64,000 nt of DNA from Nitrosospira sp. Nsp2 (GTDB lineage: Bacteria; Pseudomonadota; Gammaproteobacteria; Burkholderiales; Nitrosomonadaceae): assembly GCF_003050965.1 (NCBI RefSeq), contig NZ_QAOU01000005.1, forward strand, positions 124,001 to 188,000, given 5' to 3'. The translations under genes were made by a program, and so were the position numbers. Below, one piece after another: positions 1-9,194 of this stretch (positions are counted from its first letter, which is position 1; every line of letters starts with the position of its first letter). The notes beneath the pieces were generated by a model, which made no database searches, was not told the origin of the DNA, and saw only the letters and a list, made by a program, of their open reading frames with translations.

Positions 1-667
1 GCGCCGCAAGAAACGCCGCGGTTTCGCCGGGGGCGGTTCCGGTGCCGAGATGCTGGAACAATTCCGAGAACGAATGCTGCCTGAAGAAGAGAAACAGCAG
101 GAGCGCCACACCTAGCGATCCCACCACTTCGGCATAAACCCCAAGCGTGATGACCAGCTTAAAAATATTGACGTTAACCACGTTGACCAGGGTGCAAAGC
201 AGCAGGAATACGGCTCCCCACATGACTAAAGCATGGCCTGTCTCAGCGGGCAAGCCAGAAAACAGGGATAGCCACACGCCGCCGGTATAAGCAGTTGTGG
301 TTAGCATGGCGATAGTCGAACTCACATAAATGACGCCGGCGAATTGCCCTGCAGTCGCACCAGCCAACTGATGCGTCCATTTATATGCCCCCCCCGCGAT
401 CGGGAACTGTGACGACAGTTCGGCGTAAACGGTGGCGACCAGTAATTGCATAGCCAGACACGTAACCAGCGCGGCAAACCAGCCGCCCCCCGTGACCACG
501 GTCTGTACGCTGATAATCGCGTAAAGGCCGACCACCGGAGAAACAACCGCAAAACCGAGAGTGAAGCTGTTCCAGACGCTCATGCTGCGGTGAAGCTTAT
601 CGCCCGTTTCTGACGCCAACGAGGGAATGACCTCGGGAAAATTCTCCGGGCAAGGCTTTATCGACAT
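1..667 (-). CDS. APC-family amino acid permease (3' part cut off by window edge)
   Basis: Inner-membrane secondary transporter of the APC superfamily; the substrate cannot be read from the sequence. The first 222 codons are visible and run off the left edge without a stop. I translated this reading frame by hand. After a short hydrophilic N-terminus there is a hydrophobic segment with GFAVVSPVVGLY (about residues 38-49). The typical APC signature FPIAGGAYKW follows at residues 88-97, and further transmembrane segments follow that. The ATG at 667 has GGAAGGG a few bases upstream. The protein is hydrophobic throughout, with helices alternating with short loops, as expected for a 12-TM carrier. 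Neighbours give no functional hint. Family call is firm, substrate unknown. Confidence 0.8.
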   Translation of the reverse strand, partial: MSIKPCPENFPEVIPSLASETGDKLHRSMSVWNSFTLGFAVVSPVVGLYAIISVQTVVTGGGWFAALVTCLAMQLLVATVYAELSSQFPIAGGAYKWTHQLAGATAGQFAGVIYVSSTIAMLTTTAYTGGVWLSLFSGLPAETGHALVMWGAVFLLLCTLVNVVNVNIFKLVITLGVYAEVVGSLGVALLLFLFFRQHSFSELFQHLGTGTAPGETAAFLAA

Positions 668-1108
668 GGCGATCCCTTCCGGCTAAATTCCGGGGACGGG
701 TTTCGTTCACTGCGCGAGAAGCCTGACCCCCGGCGCGGTAAAGATGTGCCCCTGAAGGCGATTAGCCAGAAGCCGGAACGGGGCGTGGAGAAAAACGTAG
801 AAGGTACGGAAGAGAAATGCATGAACAAGGTCTCCTTTGAAATCGGCTGGGTCAAACCCAAGAGTCAATGTATGTCCTACATTATCTCCCGGGCTTTTAT
901 CCCTCCGTGGAGCCTCGTCACGACGAAGCCGGAAACTCTCGGACCAGACGCCTTCTTCTCCGCTAAGGAGAGCAGGCCGGAACCCTAGTTTCACTTTACA
1001 GCAACCGTACCTGTTGGTCGAAAACGTCCAACTCGAAGTACAGTCAGGTATTACTGATACGCAATTTTTGCACGCCTCACCCAGAAAGGCAAGATATTGC
1101 CAGTCAGA
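668..1108. other. Intergenic stretch, no recognisable gene
   Basis: About 440 bases between the permease start and the methyltransferase stop, both on the minus strand. Short open frames exist on both strands but their translations are Arg/Ser/Pro-rich and match nothing I know. I see no clear hairpin terminator. Confidence 0.5.
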
Positions 1109-1804
1109 TCATTCGGGGAGTTTTTTGCGCGCCACGACCACGCCATCGCGAGTAGGGTTGATGAAGGCATCAAATTCCGGGTCATCGAAAATGAGACGAT
1201 TATGCTCGAGTATTGCCTCTGTCCAACCGGGCACAATGTCGACATACCGTTCGACTGCGACTCGTCCATGCCATAGGACATTATCGGCAACATAAAGGCC
1301 GCCAGGACGAATCCGGTTTTTGGCCATGCGCCAGATCTCGGGATAATCACCCTTGTCCGCGTCGTTATAACAGATATCAAACAGTGCGTCGCTCTGCGCA
1401 AATATCTCCTGGGCGATACCGACCCGGAAATCAATTTTCTCCATTAGACCCGCAGCACCCAGGTATTGTTCAGCCTTGGTTTTATTGAGCGAATCGCCAT
1501 CCGTGCAAATCACCTTACCGCCAGGAGGAATTGCTCTCGCGAACCAGTAGGCGGAATAACCATAGCCACTGCCGAATTCAAATACGTTTTCGGCATTCAG
1601 CGTCTTCGCCAGCGTTTGAAGAAAAACGCCCACCAATCGTCCGACTATTGGAAAATTATTTTTCTCGGCGACAGCCTCCATCTCGATCAGTACAGGATGA
1701 TCCGTAGTCTGGCTTACCAGACTACGCATGTATTTTTCGATTGCCGGGTTAACCGGGACCAACACGGCGGGGTTGAAAATGGTTGGGGATTGCATATTTG
1801 TCAT
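1109..1804 (-). CDS. SAM-dependent O-methyltransferase (class I, family 3)
   Basis: Soluble methyltransferase that transfers a methyl group from S-adenosylmethionine to a hydroxyl of a small molecule; the acceptor is unknown. The glycine-rich SAM loop is seen as FEFGSGYGYSAYW (residues 75-87), followed by the acidic segment TDGD (101-104). The metal-binding part of this family is seen as NDADKGDY (147-154), then VADNVLWHG (172-180). These are hallmarks of the caffeoyl-CoA/catechol O-methyltransferase-like family (PF01596), and 231 residues is the normal length. GGAGGAG six bases before the ATG at 1804 supports this start. Monocistronic as far as can be seen. Confidence 0.85.
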   Translation of the reverse strand: MTNMQSPTIFNPAVLVPVNPAIEKYMRSLVSQTTDHPVLIEMEAVAEKNNFPIVGRLVGVFLQTLAKTLNAENVFEFGSGYGYSAYWFARAIPPGGKVICTDGDSLNKTKAEQYLGAAGLMEKIDFRVGIAQEIFAQSDALFDICYNDADKGDYPEIWRMAKNRIRPGGLYVADNVLWHGRVAVERYVDIVPGWTEAILEHNRLIFDDPEFDAFINPTRDGVVVARKKLPE

Positions 1805-2281
1805 TAACGGCTCCTCCGAAAGATTACAAAAACGTAAGCGTCCGCTGGTAATAGCCTCTGGATTAAGGGCGTGGTGGACAGACCGGTCGAGGTTTATATC
1901 TGGTTTTCAGTATAGTTGGTATCGCGAAATATATGAAATTGCCGGGTCAAGCGTGACGAATGCAAAGCCATTGTCCCGCCCTGTCCGGATAGCATTGCAA
2001 TCCGGTCTGTCGGTGGTAAAGCGGGGTGTCTCTCTTATAGCCAGTTTTCACTTCCGAGCGGCGCGACCCCTCCCGGGATGGCCGTTCCATGCCGTTTGAT
2101 GTAGAATACGATTCTTTTCGCCATGCAGCATTCCCCTTTGGCCATCGCGCTCGGGTAGTACCCCTGTAGCGAACGGCAAAAATCTGCGGCCTCCGACAAA
2201 CCCCCAGCCAGACCCAATCTGAGCTTTCCGGCAATGCCGTTATTCGCATAGCACAATCGCACGGACTTGAACGAGGTTGAA
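1805..2281. other. Intergenic stretch between divergent genes
   Basis: About 480 bases separating the minus-strand methyltransferase from plus-strand rnk. It should contain the promoters of both. I see no convincing small gene; the minus-strand open frames here are low-complexity shadows of rnk or lack a start signal. Confidence 0.45.
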
Positions 2282-2695
2282 ATGAATCGCAAACCCCGCG
2301 TTGTATTGACATCCCAGGATCTGGAACGGCTTGAAACTTTGCTTGAGTCCCATCCAGCCAATGCCTTTCCAGGCAAGAATGAACTCCGTGCCGAGCTCGA
2401 CCGCGCGGACGTTGTCGAGCCCGAGCAAATTCCGCCAACCGTCGTGACCATGAATTCGACAGTGCGCTTCAGCATCGATACCTCCGGCGAAGATTTCTGC
2501 CTGACCCTCGTCTACCCAAAGGATGTGGATGGCAGTGGCAATACCATTTCCATCCTCGCACCGGTCGGCAGTGCACTCCTCGGTCTCTCCACCGGGGATG
2601 AAATCGAGTGGCCACGTCCGGGTGGTGGCACGATTAAAGTACGGATAGTTGAAGTAATTTATCAACCGGAACGCGAGGGGAAATTCCACCGTTAG
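2282..2695 (+). CDS. rnk: Rnk, nucleoside diphosphate kinase regulator (GreA/GreB-like)
   Basis: Small cytoplasmic protein that in enterobacteria and pseudomonads binds RNA polymerase like GreA/GreB but lacks the cleavage-stimulating tip, and influences nucleoside diphosphate kinase levels. It has a short N-terminal helical part with PRVVLTSQDLERLE, followed by a GreA/GreB C-terminal FKBP-like domain. Seen in that domain are VYPKDVDGSGNTISILAPVG and GLSTGDEIEWPRPGG. I chose the ATG at 2282 because GAGG lies about 6 bases before it. A TTG five codons upstream (2267) extends the frame but has no good Shine-Dalgarno. The resulting 137 residues match the family length. Confidence 0.88.
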   Translation: MNRKPRVVLTSQDLERLETLLESHPANAFPGKNELRAELDRADVVEPEQIPPTVVTMNSTVRFSIDTSGEDFCLTLVYPKDVDGSGNTISILAPVGSALLGLSTGDEIEWPRPGGGTIKVRIVEVIYQPEREGKFHR

Positions 2696-2894
2696 CCCGG
2701 ATCCGATATGCACGGGCGCAGGCGACGGCAGCCACTGTGCCCCTATGGATCGACGGCCCTGCTGAAAATGCCATAAAGGGGCCGAAAAGCTGACAGCTAT
2801 CAACAATTGGCGGGTTCAAAAGACATCCTGATTCTGCTATAGTTCCCGGCAAATTTTTTTGCCAAGAATTATATAAAATTTCAGGGACCCTGCT

Positions 2895-4595
2895 ATGAAC
2901 CTGCCCAGTTGTCCGGCTTCACCAGCCGTCGCCAGCCCCCACACAAAAACATCTCGCACCAGGTCTGAGATTAGCCCAACCGGTTCATTGTCTAAATTCT
3001 GTATCGGCATAGGTGCTCTGGGCCTTGCGATCCAGGTTTTTGCAGCGGACCCGCCTCCCCCTCCTGCAGGCAACACGACGGTCGCCCCGACCACCGCACC
3101 GCCCGTCGGAGCCGCAACGCCTCCCCCGGGAACAAAGGTTGACTGGTCCAAGGTTCCGCCAGTAACAGCGCCGCCCCGGCCAGGCATGTTCACGATGCCG
3201 CCATCGGGACCAAACTATTACACCTTAAAGGATCAGGTTACCGGAAAAAAACGCGACGCTCCGCCGGTTTCGCCATTTGCCCCGTATGCGCTGATGACGA
3301 CGCCGGCCTTTGATCTTGATTTCCGCTATATGGAAAAACCGGGGTATGAGCCCGATCTTTTCGATCCCTTTAAGCGCATTCATTTAGGGGATGATTTTCT
3401 CCTGTCGTTTGGCGGCAGCTTCTGGTACCGCTACATGCGGGAGTCGGATGCTCGCCTGACTAACACGAGCGACAACTACCACATGATACGGAGCCGGTTC
3501 CATGCTGACTTCTGGTATCAGGACAAGGTCCGGTTGTTCGCGGAATTCATCGATGCCCGTACTTTTGGGCAGGCGCTGACACCCCAGCCAACCGATGTCA
3601 ATTACACTGACATGCTTAACCTTTTTGCTGACGTCAAGGTGGCAACGATTAAGGATGCGCCGGCGTATATCCGCTTCGGCCGTCAGGAACTCTTGTATGG
3701 ATCGCAACGGCTGATCTCGACCCTGGACTGGGTAAATACGCGCCGCACCTTCCAGGGGGTGAAGGGCTTCTGGCGCACGCCCACATTCGATCTGGACGCC
3801 TTCTGGGTCCGGCCAATGGTTACTCAAAGAGACAGCTTCGACAACTGGGATGAAAAACAGGAATTCTTCGGCTTGTGGGGAACGTACCGCCCCATGAAGG
3901 GCCAGCTGGCAGATTTCTATTTCCTGAGTCTGGACGACAATCGTAATAGAGCAATCGGCAGCAACAACCTCAGGGGCGATTCAATCACGCATACCCTCGG
4001 CAGCCGTATCGCAGGCGATTACAACCAGTTTCTGTATGAACTGGAAGGCATGTACCAATTCGGGCAATACTCCAACCAGGATCTCTCGGCTTTTGCCGTC
4101 GCCTCGGGTGCCGGATACCATTTCAAGGGCGTTCCGCTAAATCCTCAGTTCTGGCTGCGCTATGACTTCGCTTCCGGGGACAACAACCTGACCGACGGGG
4201 ACCGCACCACATTCAACCAGCTATTTCCTTTCGGCAACTATTACATGGGCTGGATAGACCGCGTGGGCCGTCAAAATATCCACGACTTCAACGCCCAACT
4301 CAATCTGCACCCGTTCCCCTGGGCGAATTTCACCGCGCAATACCACCGCTTCTATCTGGCGAACAAGCAAGATTTTCTGTACAACGCCGCGGGACTTGCT
4401 ACCTTGCGTGACCCCACGGGACAGGCTGGAAGCTATGTTGGTGATGAAATCGACTTCCGTTTCAATATTAACGTCGACCGGCATCACAATGTACTCGTTG
4501 GCTACTCGAAGTTGTTTGCCGGTGATTTTATGAAAGCGACAGCGCCCCGCGTTTCGCCGGATCTGTTTTATGTCCAGTATAACTTCCGGTTCTAA
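2895..4595 (+). CDS. Alginate-export-family outer membrane porin
   Basis: Predicted outer-membrane beta-barrel of the alginate export (AlgE-like, PF13372) family, often found in bacteria that do not make alginate; the actual substrate is unknown. The N-terminus is long and polar before a hydrophobic signal segment (IGIGALGLAIQVFA, about residues 38-51). A Pro/Thr-rich spacer follows, then the barrel. The barrel has many alternating aromatic strands such as FGGSFWYRYMRESD and RFGRQELLYGSQRL, and ends in YVQYNFRF with a C-terminal Phe typical of BamA substrates. The unusually long region before the signal segment makes an internal start possible (a TTG lies near 2991), but the ATG at 2895 is the only ATG upstream of the signal. 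Confidence 0.8.
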   Translation: MNLPSCPASPAVASPHTKTSRTRSEISPTGSLSKFCIGIGALGLAIQVFAADPPPPPAGNTTVAPTTAPPVGAATPPPGTKVDWSKVPPVTAPPRPGMFTMPPSGPNYYTLKDQVTGKKRDAPPVSPFAPYALMTTPAFDLDFRYMEKPGYEPDLFDPFKRIHLGDDFLLSFGGSFWYRYMRESDARLTNTSDNYHMIRSRFHADFWYQDKVRLFAEFIDARTFGQALTPQPTDVNYTDMLNLFADVKVATIKDAPAYIRFGRQELLYGSQRLISTLDWVNTRRTFQGVKGFWRTPTFDLDAFWVRPMVTQRDSFDNWDEKQEFFGLWGTYRPMKGQLADFYFLSLDDNRNRAIGSNNLRGDSITHTLGSRIAGDYNQFLYELEGMYQFGQYSNQDLSAFAVASGAGYHFKGVPLNPQFWLRYDFASGDNNLTDGDRTTFNQLFPFGNYYMGWIDRVGRQNIHDFNAQLNLHPFPWANFTAQYHRFYLANKQDFLYNAAGLATLRDPTGQAGSYVGDEIDFRFNINVDRHHNVLVGYSKLFAGDFMKATAPRVSPDLFYVQYNFRF

Positions 4596-5119
4596 TCACC
4601 TTCGAATTCGCATAGCGAGAACACCTTAAGCCCCTGGTTCACCAACCTCGACCTGCCGCCGACTTCGGGCAGGTCGATGACGAAGCAGCATTCCACCACT
4701 TCTCCGCCCATGTCCTGTATCAGCGCGGCGGCGGCCTCCGCCGTTCCCCCTGTCGCTATGAGGTCATCCACCAGAAGCACGCGGTCGCCCTTCTGAATCG
4801 CGTCCACGTGAATCTCGATGCGATCGCTGCCATATTCCAATTGATAGTCACGCCCGCGGGTCTCCGCCGGCAGCTTTCCCTTTTTGCGTATAGGCACGAA
4901 ACCGACGCCGAGCTCGTAAGCAACCGGCGCTCCGATGATGAAACCGCGCGACTCGATCCCCGCGATCTTATCGATTTTTATTTCCTTATGACGCTTGGCA
5001 ATCTCCTGGATCGTTGCCCGCAACCCCACCGGGTCCTTCAACAAGGTCGTAATGTCGCGAAACATGATGCCTTCATGGGGGTAGTGAGCGATGGTGCGAA
5101 TGCGTGATTTTATTTGCAT
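4592..5119 (-). CDS. apt: Adenine phosphoribosyltransferase
   Basis: Purine salvage enzyme converting adenine and PRPP to AMP and pyrophosphate in the cytoplasm. The PRPP-binding loop VLLVDDLIATGGT is at residues 114-126. The family segments GIMFRDITTLL (17-27), GIESRGFI (54-61) and VPIRKKGKLP (75-84) are all present. The length of 175 residues is standard. The gene converges on the porin gene and their stop codons overlap by a few bases, so no independent terminator fits between them. GGGGGA lies just upstream of the ATG at 5119. Confidence 0.95.
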   Translation of the reverse strand: MQIKSRIRTIAHYPHEGIMFRDITTLLKDPVGLRATIQEIAKRHKEIKIDKIAGIESRGFIIGAPVAYELGVGFVPIRKKGKLPAETRGRDYQLEYGSDRIEIHVDAIQKGDRVLLVDDLIATGGTAEAAAALIQDMGGEVVECCFVIDLPEVGGRSRLVNQGLKVFSLCEFEGD

Positions 5120-5291
5120 GACGGTCCCCCGTATTTGTTCAATATTGTTCGAAAAGCGGATCGACTTAACATCGCCATGGCCGTGCGGATGAGCTGGAAT
5201 TTTCCGTTATACTACCGGAAAAGTTGCCGGAAACGCCGTTCTGGTTTATTCTTTGCGCCCCTGCCGGTACCCCCGGCTGGGATTCCCAACA

Positions 5292-5383
5292 GGAGAGATG
5301 GCCGAGTGGTTTAAGGTACACGCCTGGAAAGCGTGCGTACGGCTCAAACCGTACCGAGGGTTCGAATCCCTCTCTCTCCGCCA
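5292..5383 (+). tRNA. tRNA-Ser (anticodon GGA)
   Basis: Complete class II tRNA. The acceptor stem pairs GGAGAGA (5292-5298) with TCTCTCC (5373-5379), followed by G and an encoded CCA. The anticodon stem CACGC/GCGTG encloses the loop CTGGAAA, giving anticodon GGA. A long variable arm (CGTACGG...CCGTACC) and the T-arm GGTTCGAATCC are present. It reads UCC and UCU serine codons. Confidence 0.97.
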
Positions 5384-5732
5384 CCGATATTGTTATCCTT
5401 TTGAAGTTCAAGTGTTTTTATAGTACACCTTATCTTATCTACATTCTGACCCACATCAAGATCAAAAAAATCGCTCAAAGATAACGAAACCCAGCTTACG
5501 AATGGCCTAACCTCGTCAATTCACAGAACGGGATACCCTCGCTGGTCTGAACATACCTTCCCTCATTAATAATACCCGCCCCGCTATATTCAACTTGGAC
5601 GAATTCTGGTTTACGCATATTTCCAGCTAGGTTAAGGTATCCTGGCTAGCGTCCGTTCATTTCTCGAAATCACTAAATATTTATCTCGAAGCAAAAGTAG
5701 CCGTTAGTTATACCGGCACACGCAAGGCTCCT
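5384..5732. other. AT-richer non-coding stretch downstream of tRNA-Ser
   Basis: About 350 bases, visibly richer in A+T than the surroundings. There is no gene, and no repeat of the tRNA 3' end that would mark an integrated element inside this window. It leads into a decayed response-regulator fragment. Confidence 0.45.
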
Positions 5733-6080
5733 TTGCTGCATCCCGAGATCGCCTCGGCGTTGAGTGGCGCTTCGCCGGCCGCCGAGGGTTTTGAATTGCT
5801 GGCACTGCATCAGGTGCAAGTCATTCTGTGCGACCAGCGCATGCCCACCATGAAAGGCACTATTTTCCTTGACCGGGTCAAGGAACTGTATCCCGATACG
5901 CTTCGGATTGTTTTGTCCGGCTGTACCGACCTGGAAGCAATGATGGAGGCTGTAAACAGCGGGACGATCCATCGTTTTTACACAAAGCCATGGGCAACCA
6001 AGTCTTGCGCGGCAACATATGCGAAGCTTTCCGCCATCATCAAGATAGGGTTATCCAAACCACCAAGGGCCAGGTTAGGT
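5733..6080 (+). pseudogene. Response-regulator receiver remnant (truncated and frameshifted)
   Basis: The translation contains the middle and end of a CheY-like receiver domain of the RpfG/HD-GYP-associated type: VILCDQRMPTMKGTIFLDRV, then YPDTLRIVLSGCTDLEAM and FYTKPW. The first roughly 35 residues, including the acidic pocket, are missing. After KPW (about 5990) the expected C-terminus continues only in another frame, where I read NQVLRGNICEAFRHHQDR, typical of this family (KPWDD..LR..I..AFRH). This implies a one-base deletion near 5991-5996. It is therefore a broken gene: N-terminal loss plus frameshift. The phospho-acceptor Asp in CDQRMP survives but the domain cannot fold as a whole. Confidence 0.72.
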
Positions 6081-6293
6081 TATCTGACCATACCCCATCT
6101 ATCTAACCTGTTAAATCTTACAGCTATTCAGAAATATCCTGGTATGTTGTAATTGTATTGCTACTAATACAATACTGCCAATGGAACCCCAACTGTCGAC
6201 AAAGTCGTATTTCGCTTTAAACATCGCTCTGGCAGGTACCAAACGCACCGCCCTTATCCATTAGACTAATTCGGCTGTTATCAGAGGTTAGTC

Positions 6294-8093
6294 ATGCCAA
6301 AACTTAAAGCGGGAGCCCTGCAGAGCGCGATTTTCAACAGCGCCAATTTCTCGAGTATCGCCACAGACGCGGACGGTGTCATTCAGATCTTCAATGTCGG
6401 CGCGGAACGCATGCTGGGCTACACGGCCGCCGACGTAATGAACAAAGTAACGCCCGCCGACATTTCCGATCCGCAGGAAGTGATCGCGCGCGCGAGGACA
6501 CTCAGCCTCGAACTCGATACCCCGATTGCGCCTGGCTTCGAGGCTCTGGTGTTCAAAGCCTCACGCGGCATCGAGGACATCTACGAGCTCACCTACATCC
6601 GCAAGGACGGCAGCCGCTTCCCGGCGGTCGTGTCGGTCACCGCACTGCGGGACGCTCAAGATGGAATCATCGGCTACCTGTTGATCGGCACCGACAACAC
6701 CGCACGCAAGCAGGCGGAAGAGGCGCTTCTCAAGGCAGGAGCCCTGCAGAGCGCGATGTTCAACAGCGCCAATTTCTCGAGTATCGCCACAGACACGGAC
6801 GGTGTCATTCAGATCTTCAATGTCGGCGCGGAACGCATGCTGGGCTACGCAACCGCCGACGTGGTGAACAAGATCACCCCGGCCGACATTTCCGATCCGC
6901 AGGAAGTGATCGCGCGCGCGACAGCACTCAGCCTCGAACTCGATACCCCGATTGCGCCTGGCTTCGAGGCTCTGGTGTTCAAAGCCTCACGCGGCATCGA
7001 GGACATCTACGAGCTCACCTACATCCGCAAGGACGGCAGCCGCTTCCCGGCGGTCGTATCGGTGACCGCCCTGCGGGACGCTCAAGATGGAATCATCGGC
7101 TACCTGTTGATCGGCACCGACAACACCGCACGCAAGCAGATCGAGGCAGAGCAAAAGCAGCTGGGTCAGCGTCTTCGCGATCATCAATTCTACACTCGCT
7201 CCTTATTCGAATCCAACATCGACGCGCTGATGACCACCGATCCGTCCGGTATCATCACCGACGTCAACAAACAGATGGAGGCGCTCACAGGTTGCACCCG
7301 TGACGAGCTGATCGGGGCGCCGTTCAAGAATTACTTCACTGATCCGGAGCGGGCCGAGGCGAGTATCAAGCTGGTGCTGAGCAAAAAAAAGGTCACTAAC
7401 TATGAACTCACTGCACGTGCGAGAGATGGTAAGGAAACAGCAGTGTCTTACAATGCGACCACTTTCTATGACCGGGATAGAAGACTACAAGGGGTATTCG
7501 TCGCTGCGCGCGACATCACGGAGCGCAAGCAAGCAGAAGAAGAAATTCTCAATCTGGCCTTACATGACTTGTTAACGCGGCTACCCAATCGTCGGCTCTT
7601 AAGCGAACGATTAGGGCAAACAATGCTCGCCAGCACGCGTAGTAGTTACTATAGCGCCCTGATGTATCTCGATTTAGATAACTTTAAATCACTTAATGAT
7701 ACGCACGGGCATAACATGGGCGATTTGCTGCTGATTGAGGTGGCGCGGCGTCTTAGCAGTTGTGTGCGTGAAGTTGATAGCGTTGGGCGTTTTGGTGGCG
7801 ATGAGTTTGGAGTGATACTTAGCCGACTGGATATGGACAGAAGCGAATCTACCAGACGAGCCTCCATCGTCGCAGAAAAAATTCGCGCCCACCTGGACAA
7901 ATCCTACGTACTGAAATTTAAACGAGAGGATAACGAGGAAATAACCGTCACTCATCAGTGCACCGCGAGTATCGGTGTGGTATTGTTTCTCAATGGCCAG
8001 GCCGGGGTGGATGAAATCATCAAGCGGGCTGATATGGCGATGTATAAAGCTAAAAGGGCCGGAGGCAATTTGATCCACTTTTTTGATTCTTAA
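6294..8093 (+). CDS. Diguanylate cyclase with three PAS domains (PAS-PAS-PAS-GGDEF)
   Basis: Predicted cytoplasmic c-di-GMP synthase with sensory input. Three PAS domains (about residues 5-140, 147-282 and 300-415) precede a GGDEF domain (about 425-599). The active-site GGDEF is intact at residues 501-505. An inhibitory RxxD site (REVD) lies five residues before it, so product inhibition is expected. The first two PAS domains are nearly identical in DNA, a 426-base tandem duplication. No transmembrane segment is seen. AGAGG lies shortly before the ATG at 6294. It lies upstream of a Wsp-like operon but about 640 bases away, so co-transcription is unlikely. It could supply the c-di-GMP that the operon's EAL protein removes. 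Confidence 0.88.
   Translation: MPKLKAGALQSAIFNSANFSSIATDADGVIQIFNVGAERMLGYTAADVMNKVTPADISDPQEVIARARTLSLELDTPIAPGFEALVFKASRGIEDIYELTYIRKDGSRFPAVVSVTALRDAQDGIIGYLLIGTDNTARKQAEEALLKAGALQSAMFNSANFSSIATDTDGVIQIFNVGAERMLGYATADVVNKITPADISDPQEVIARATALSLELDTPIAPGFEALVFKASRGIEDIYELTYIRKDGSRFPAVVSVTALRDAQDGIIGYLLIGTDNTARKQIEAEQKQLGQRLRDHQFYTRSLFESNIDALMTTDPSGIITDVNKQMEALTGCTRDELIGAPFKNYFTDPERAEASIKLVLSKKKVTNYELTARARDGKETAVSYNATTFYDRDRRLQGVFVAARDITERKQAEEEILNLALHDLLTRLPNRRLLSERLGQTMLASTRSSYYSALMYLDLDNFKSLNDTHGHNMGDLLLIEVARRLSSCVREVDSVGRFGGDEFGVILSRLDMDRSESTRRASIVAEKIRAHLDKSYVLKFKREDNEEITVTHQCTASIGVVLFLNGQAGVDEIIKRADMAMYKAKRAGGNLIHFFDS
6307..7139 (+). repeat. Tandem duplication of a PAS-encoding unit (period 426 bp)
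   Basis: Positions 6307-6713 and 6733-7139 are almost identical direct copies, offset by exactly 426 bases (142 codons). For example GCCCTGCAG starts at 6315 and 6741, and the final CGCAAGCAG ends at 6713 and 7139. Only scattered substitutions separate them, so the duplication is recent or kept alike by gene conversion. Confidence 0.92.
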
Positions 8094-8734
8094 AAAAGTC
8101 CATTTCGATAAATCCAAAAAATTATATTCGCCATAACGAAACACAAGCATATAAAGCGATTTCAAGGGGTGTTTAAGTCCCCGCTCTCAGCATGGGACCT
8201 GGTGGCGTTCCAGAGAATTACATGATTTACGAGAATGCACGATAGTTAACAGAACTCCAACGCCGCAGGATGGGTTCGATTTCGGACCGGAAGTTTTGAG
8301 GATGCCTGTTAACTCCTAATGCTATCGATCCATCTTTATGACGATCAGCGTTACGTCACGGACTTGCCTATGCCAAGTTCTTCACTCGACCTCCACGGCA
8401 CACATCTTCGATCAAATCGTAACATAGCGGCTCCAGATGTTGTCTGGACGCCCATCTGAGCTGTTTTCGACGAAAAGTGCGACAAGCCAAAGGATCAGTT
8501 CCTGAGTTCGTGTAAGTCCATGCGAACGTCATTAGAATCCTGCCGGATATCTCATACTGACCTGTAAGATTCTACAGCTATCCAGGATTTTCCTTTTGTT
8601 GTCTCATAGCCATACATCCGTACATGCTCGTACAGGATATTTGCGCATCGGCCTTACACAGACACTCACTTTCCTGCCTGCCAAGTCGTTAGTGCAAGGA
8701 ACCGTATTGTGTAAAAACTCATGCCCGCACAAAT
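8094..8734. other. Non-coding stretch before the chemosensory operon
   Basis: About 640 bases with no gene I can support; all open frames are short and lack start signals. The operon promoter should lie at its right end. The length and AT-rich patches resemble the decayed region after tRNA-Ser. Confidence 0.45.
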
Positions 8735-9187
8735 ATGACTCACCAATATCTTGTTTTTCTTTTGGACGATCAACGTTATGCCCTGCGTCTGTCCGCGATA
8801 GACAGAGTCGTGCGAATGGTCCATATCACACCGATTTCGAGCGCGGCGGACATTCTGCTCGGCGTAGTCAATCTGGAGGGTCTGGTCACACCGGCCATTG
8901 ACATGCGCCGGCGTTTTAATCTGCCGAAACGGGAAATTTCCCTGTCAGATCGTCTTATTTTCGCACGCACCGAACGGCGTTCTGTAGCGCTGGTGGCAGA
9001 CACAGTAACGGGCGTTATCGAGTGTTCCGAGCATAACCTGATTCCCGCTCAGCGCATCGTCCCGGGACTCACCCACGTTGAAGGCATTATAAAGTTTGAG
9101 GATGGGTTGATCCTCATCCATAACCTCGACAAATTTCTTTCACTTGAAGAAGAGGCGTCCGTGGATTTGGCCCTTGCTGCTTCCTAA
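8735..9187 (+). CDS. cheW: CheW-type coupling protein (WspB-like), first gene of Wsp-like operon
   Basis: Single CheW domain of 150 residues linking a chemoreceptor to the CheA kinase. The fold is visible from QYLVFLLDDQRYALRL at the N-terminus through ILLGVVNLEGLVTPAIDMR, the usual V(x)NLRG-type turn, to EGIIKFEDGLILIHNLD near the end. It opens a cluster of seven genes on the same strand with overlaps or very short gaps. By order and content it matches WspB of the Pseudomonas Wsp surface-sensing system. It ends 7 bases before cheR. A second CheW lies two genes on. Confidence 0.88.
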   Translation: MTHQYLVFLLDDQRYALRLSAIDRVVRMVHITPISSAADILLGVVNLEGLVTPAIDMRRRFNLPKREISLSDRLIFARTERRSVALVADTVTGVIECSEHNLIPAQRIVPGLTHVEGIIKFEDGLILIHNLDKFLSLEEEASVDLALAAS

Positions 9188-9194
9188 GACAAGT

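Noticed and set aside
837-1295. 152-codon plus-strand frame overlapping the methyltransferase gene
   Set aside because: Ser/Arg-rich translation with no motif, antisense to a clear gene.
5166-5411. Open frame across tRNA-Ser on the minus strand
   Set aside because: It reads through the tRNA (the EREGFEPS-type translation is the well-known tRNA-Ser artefact).
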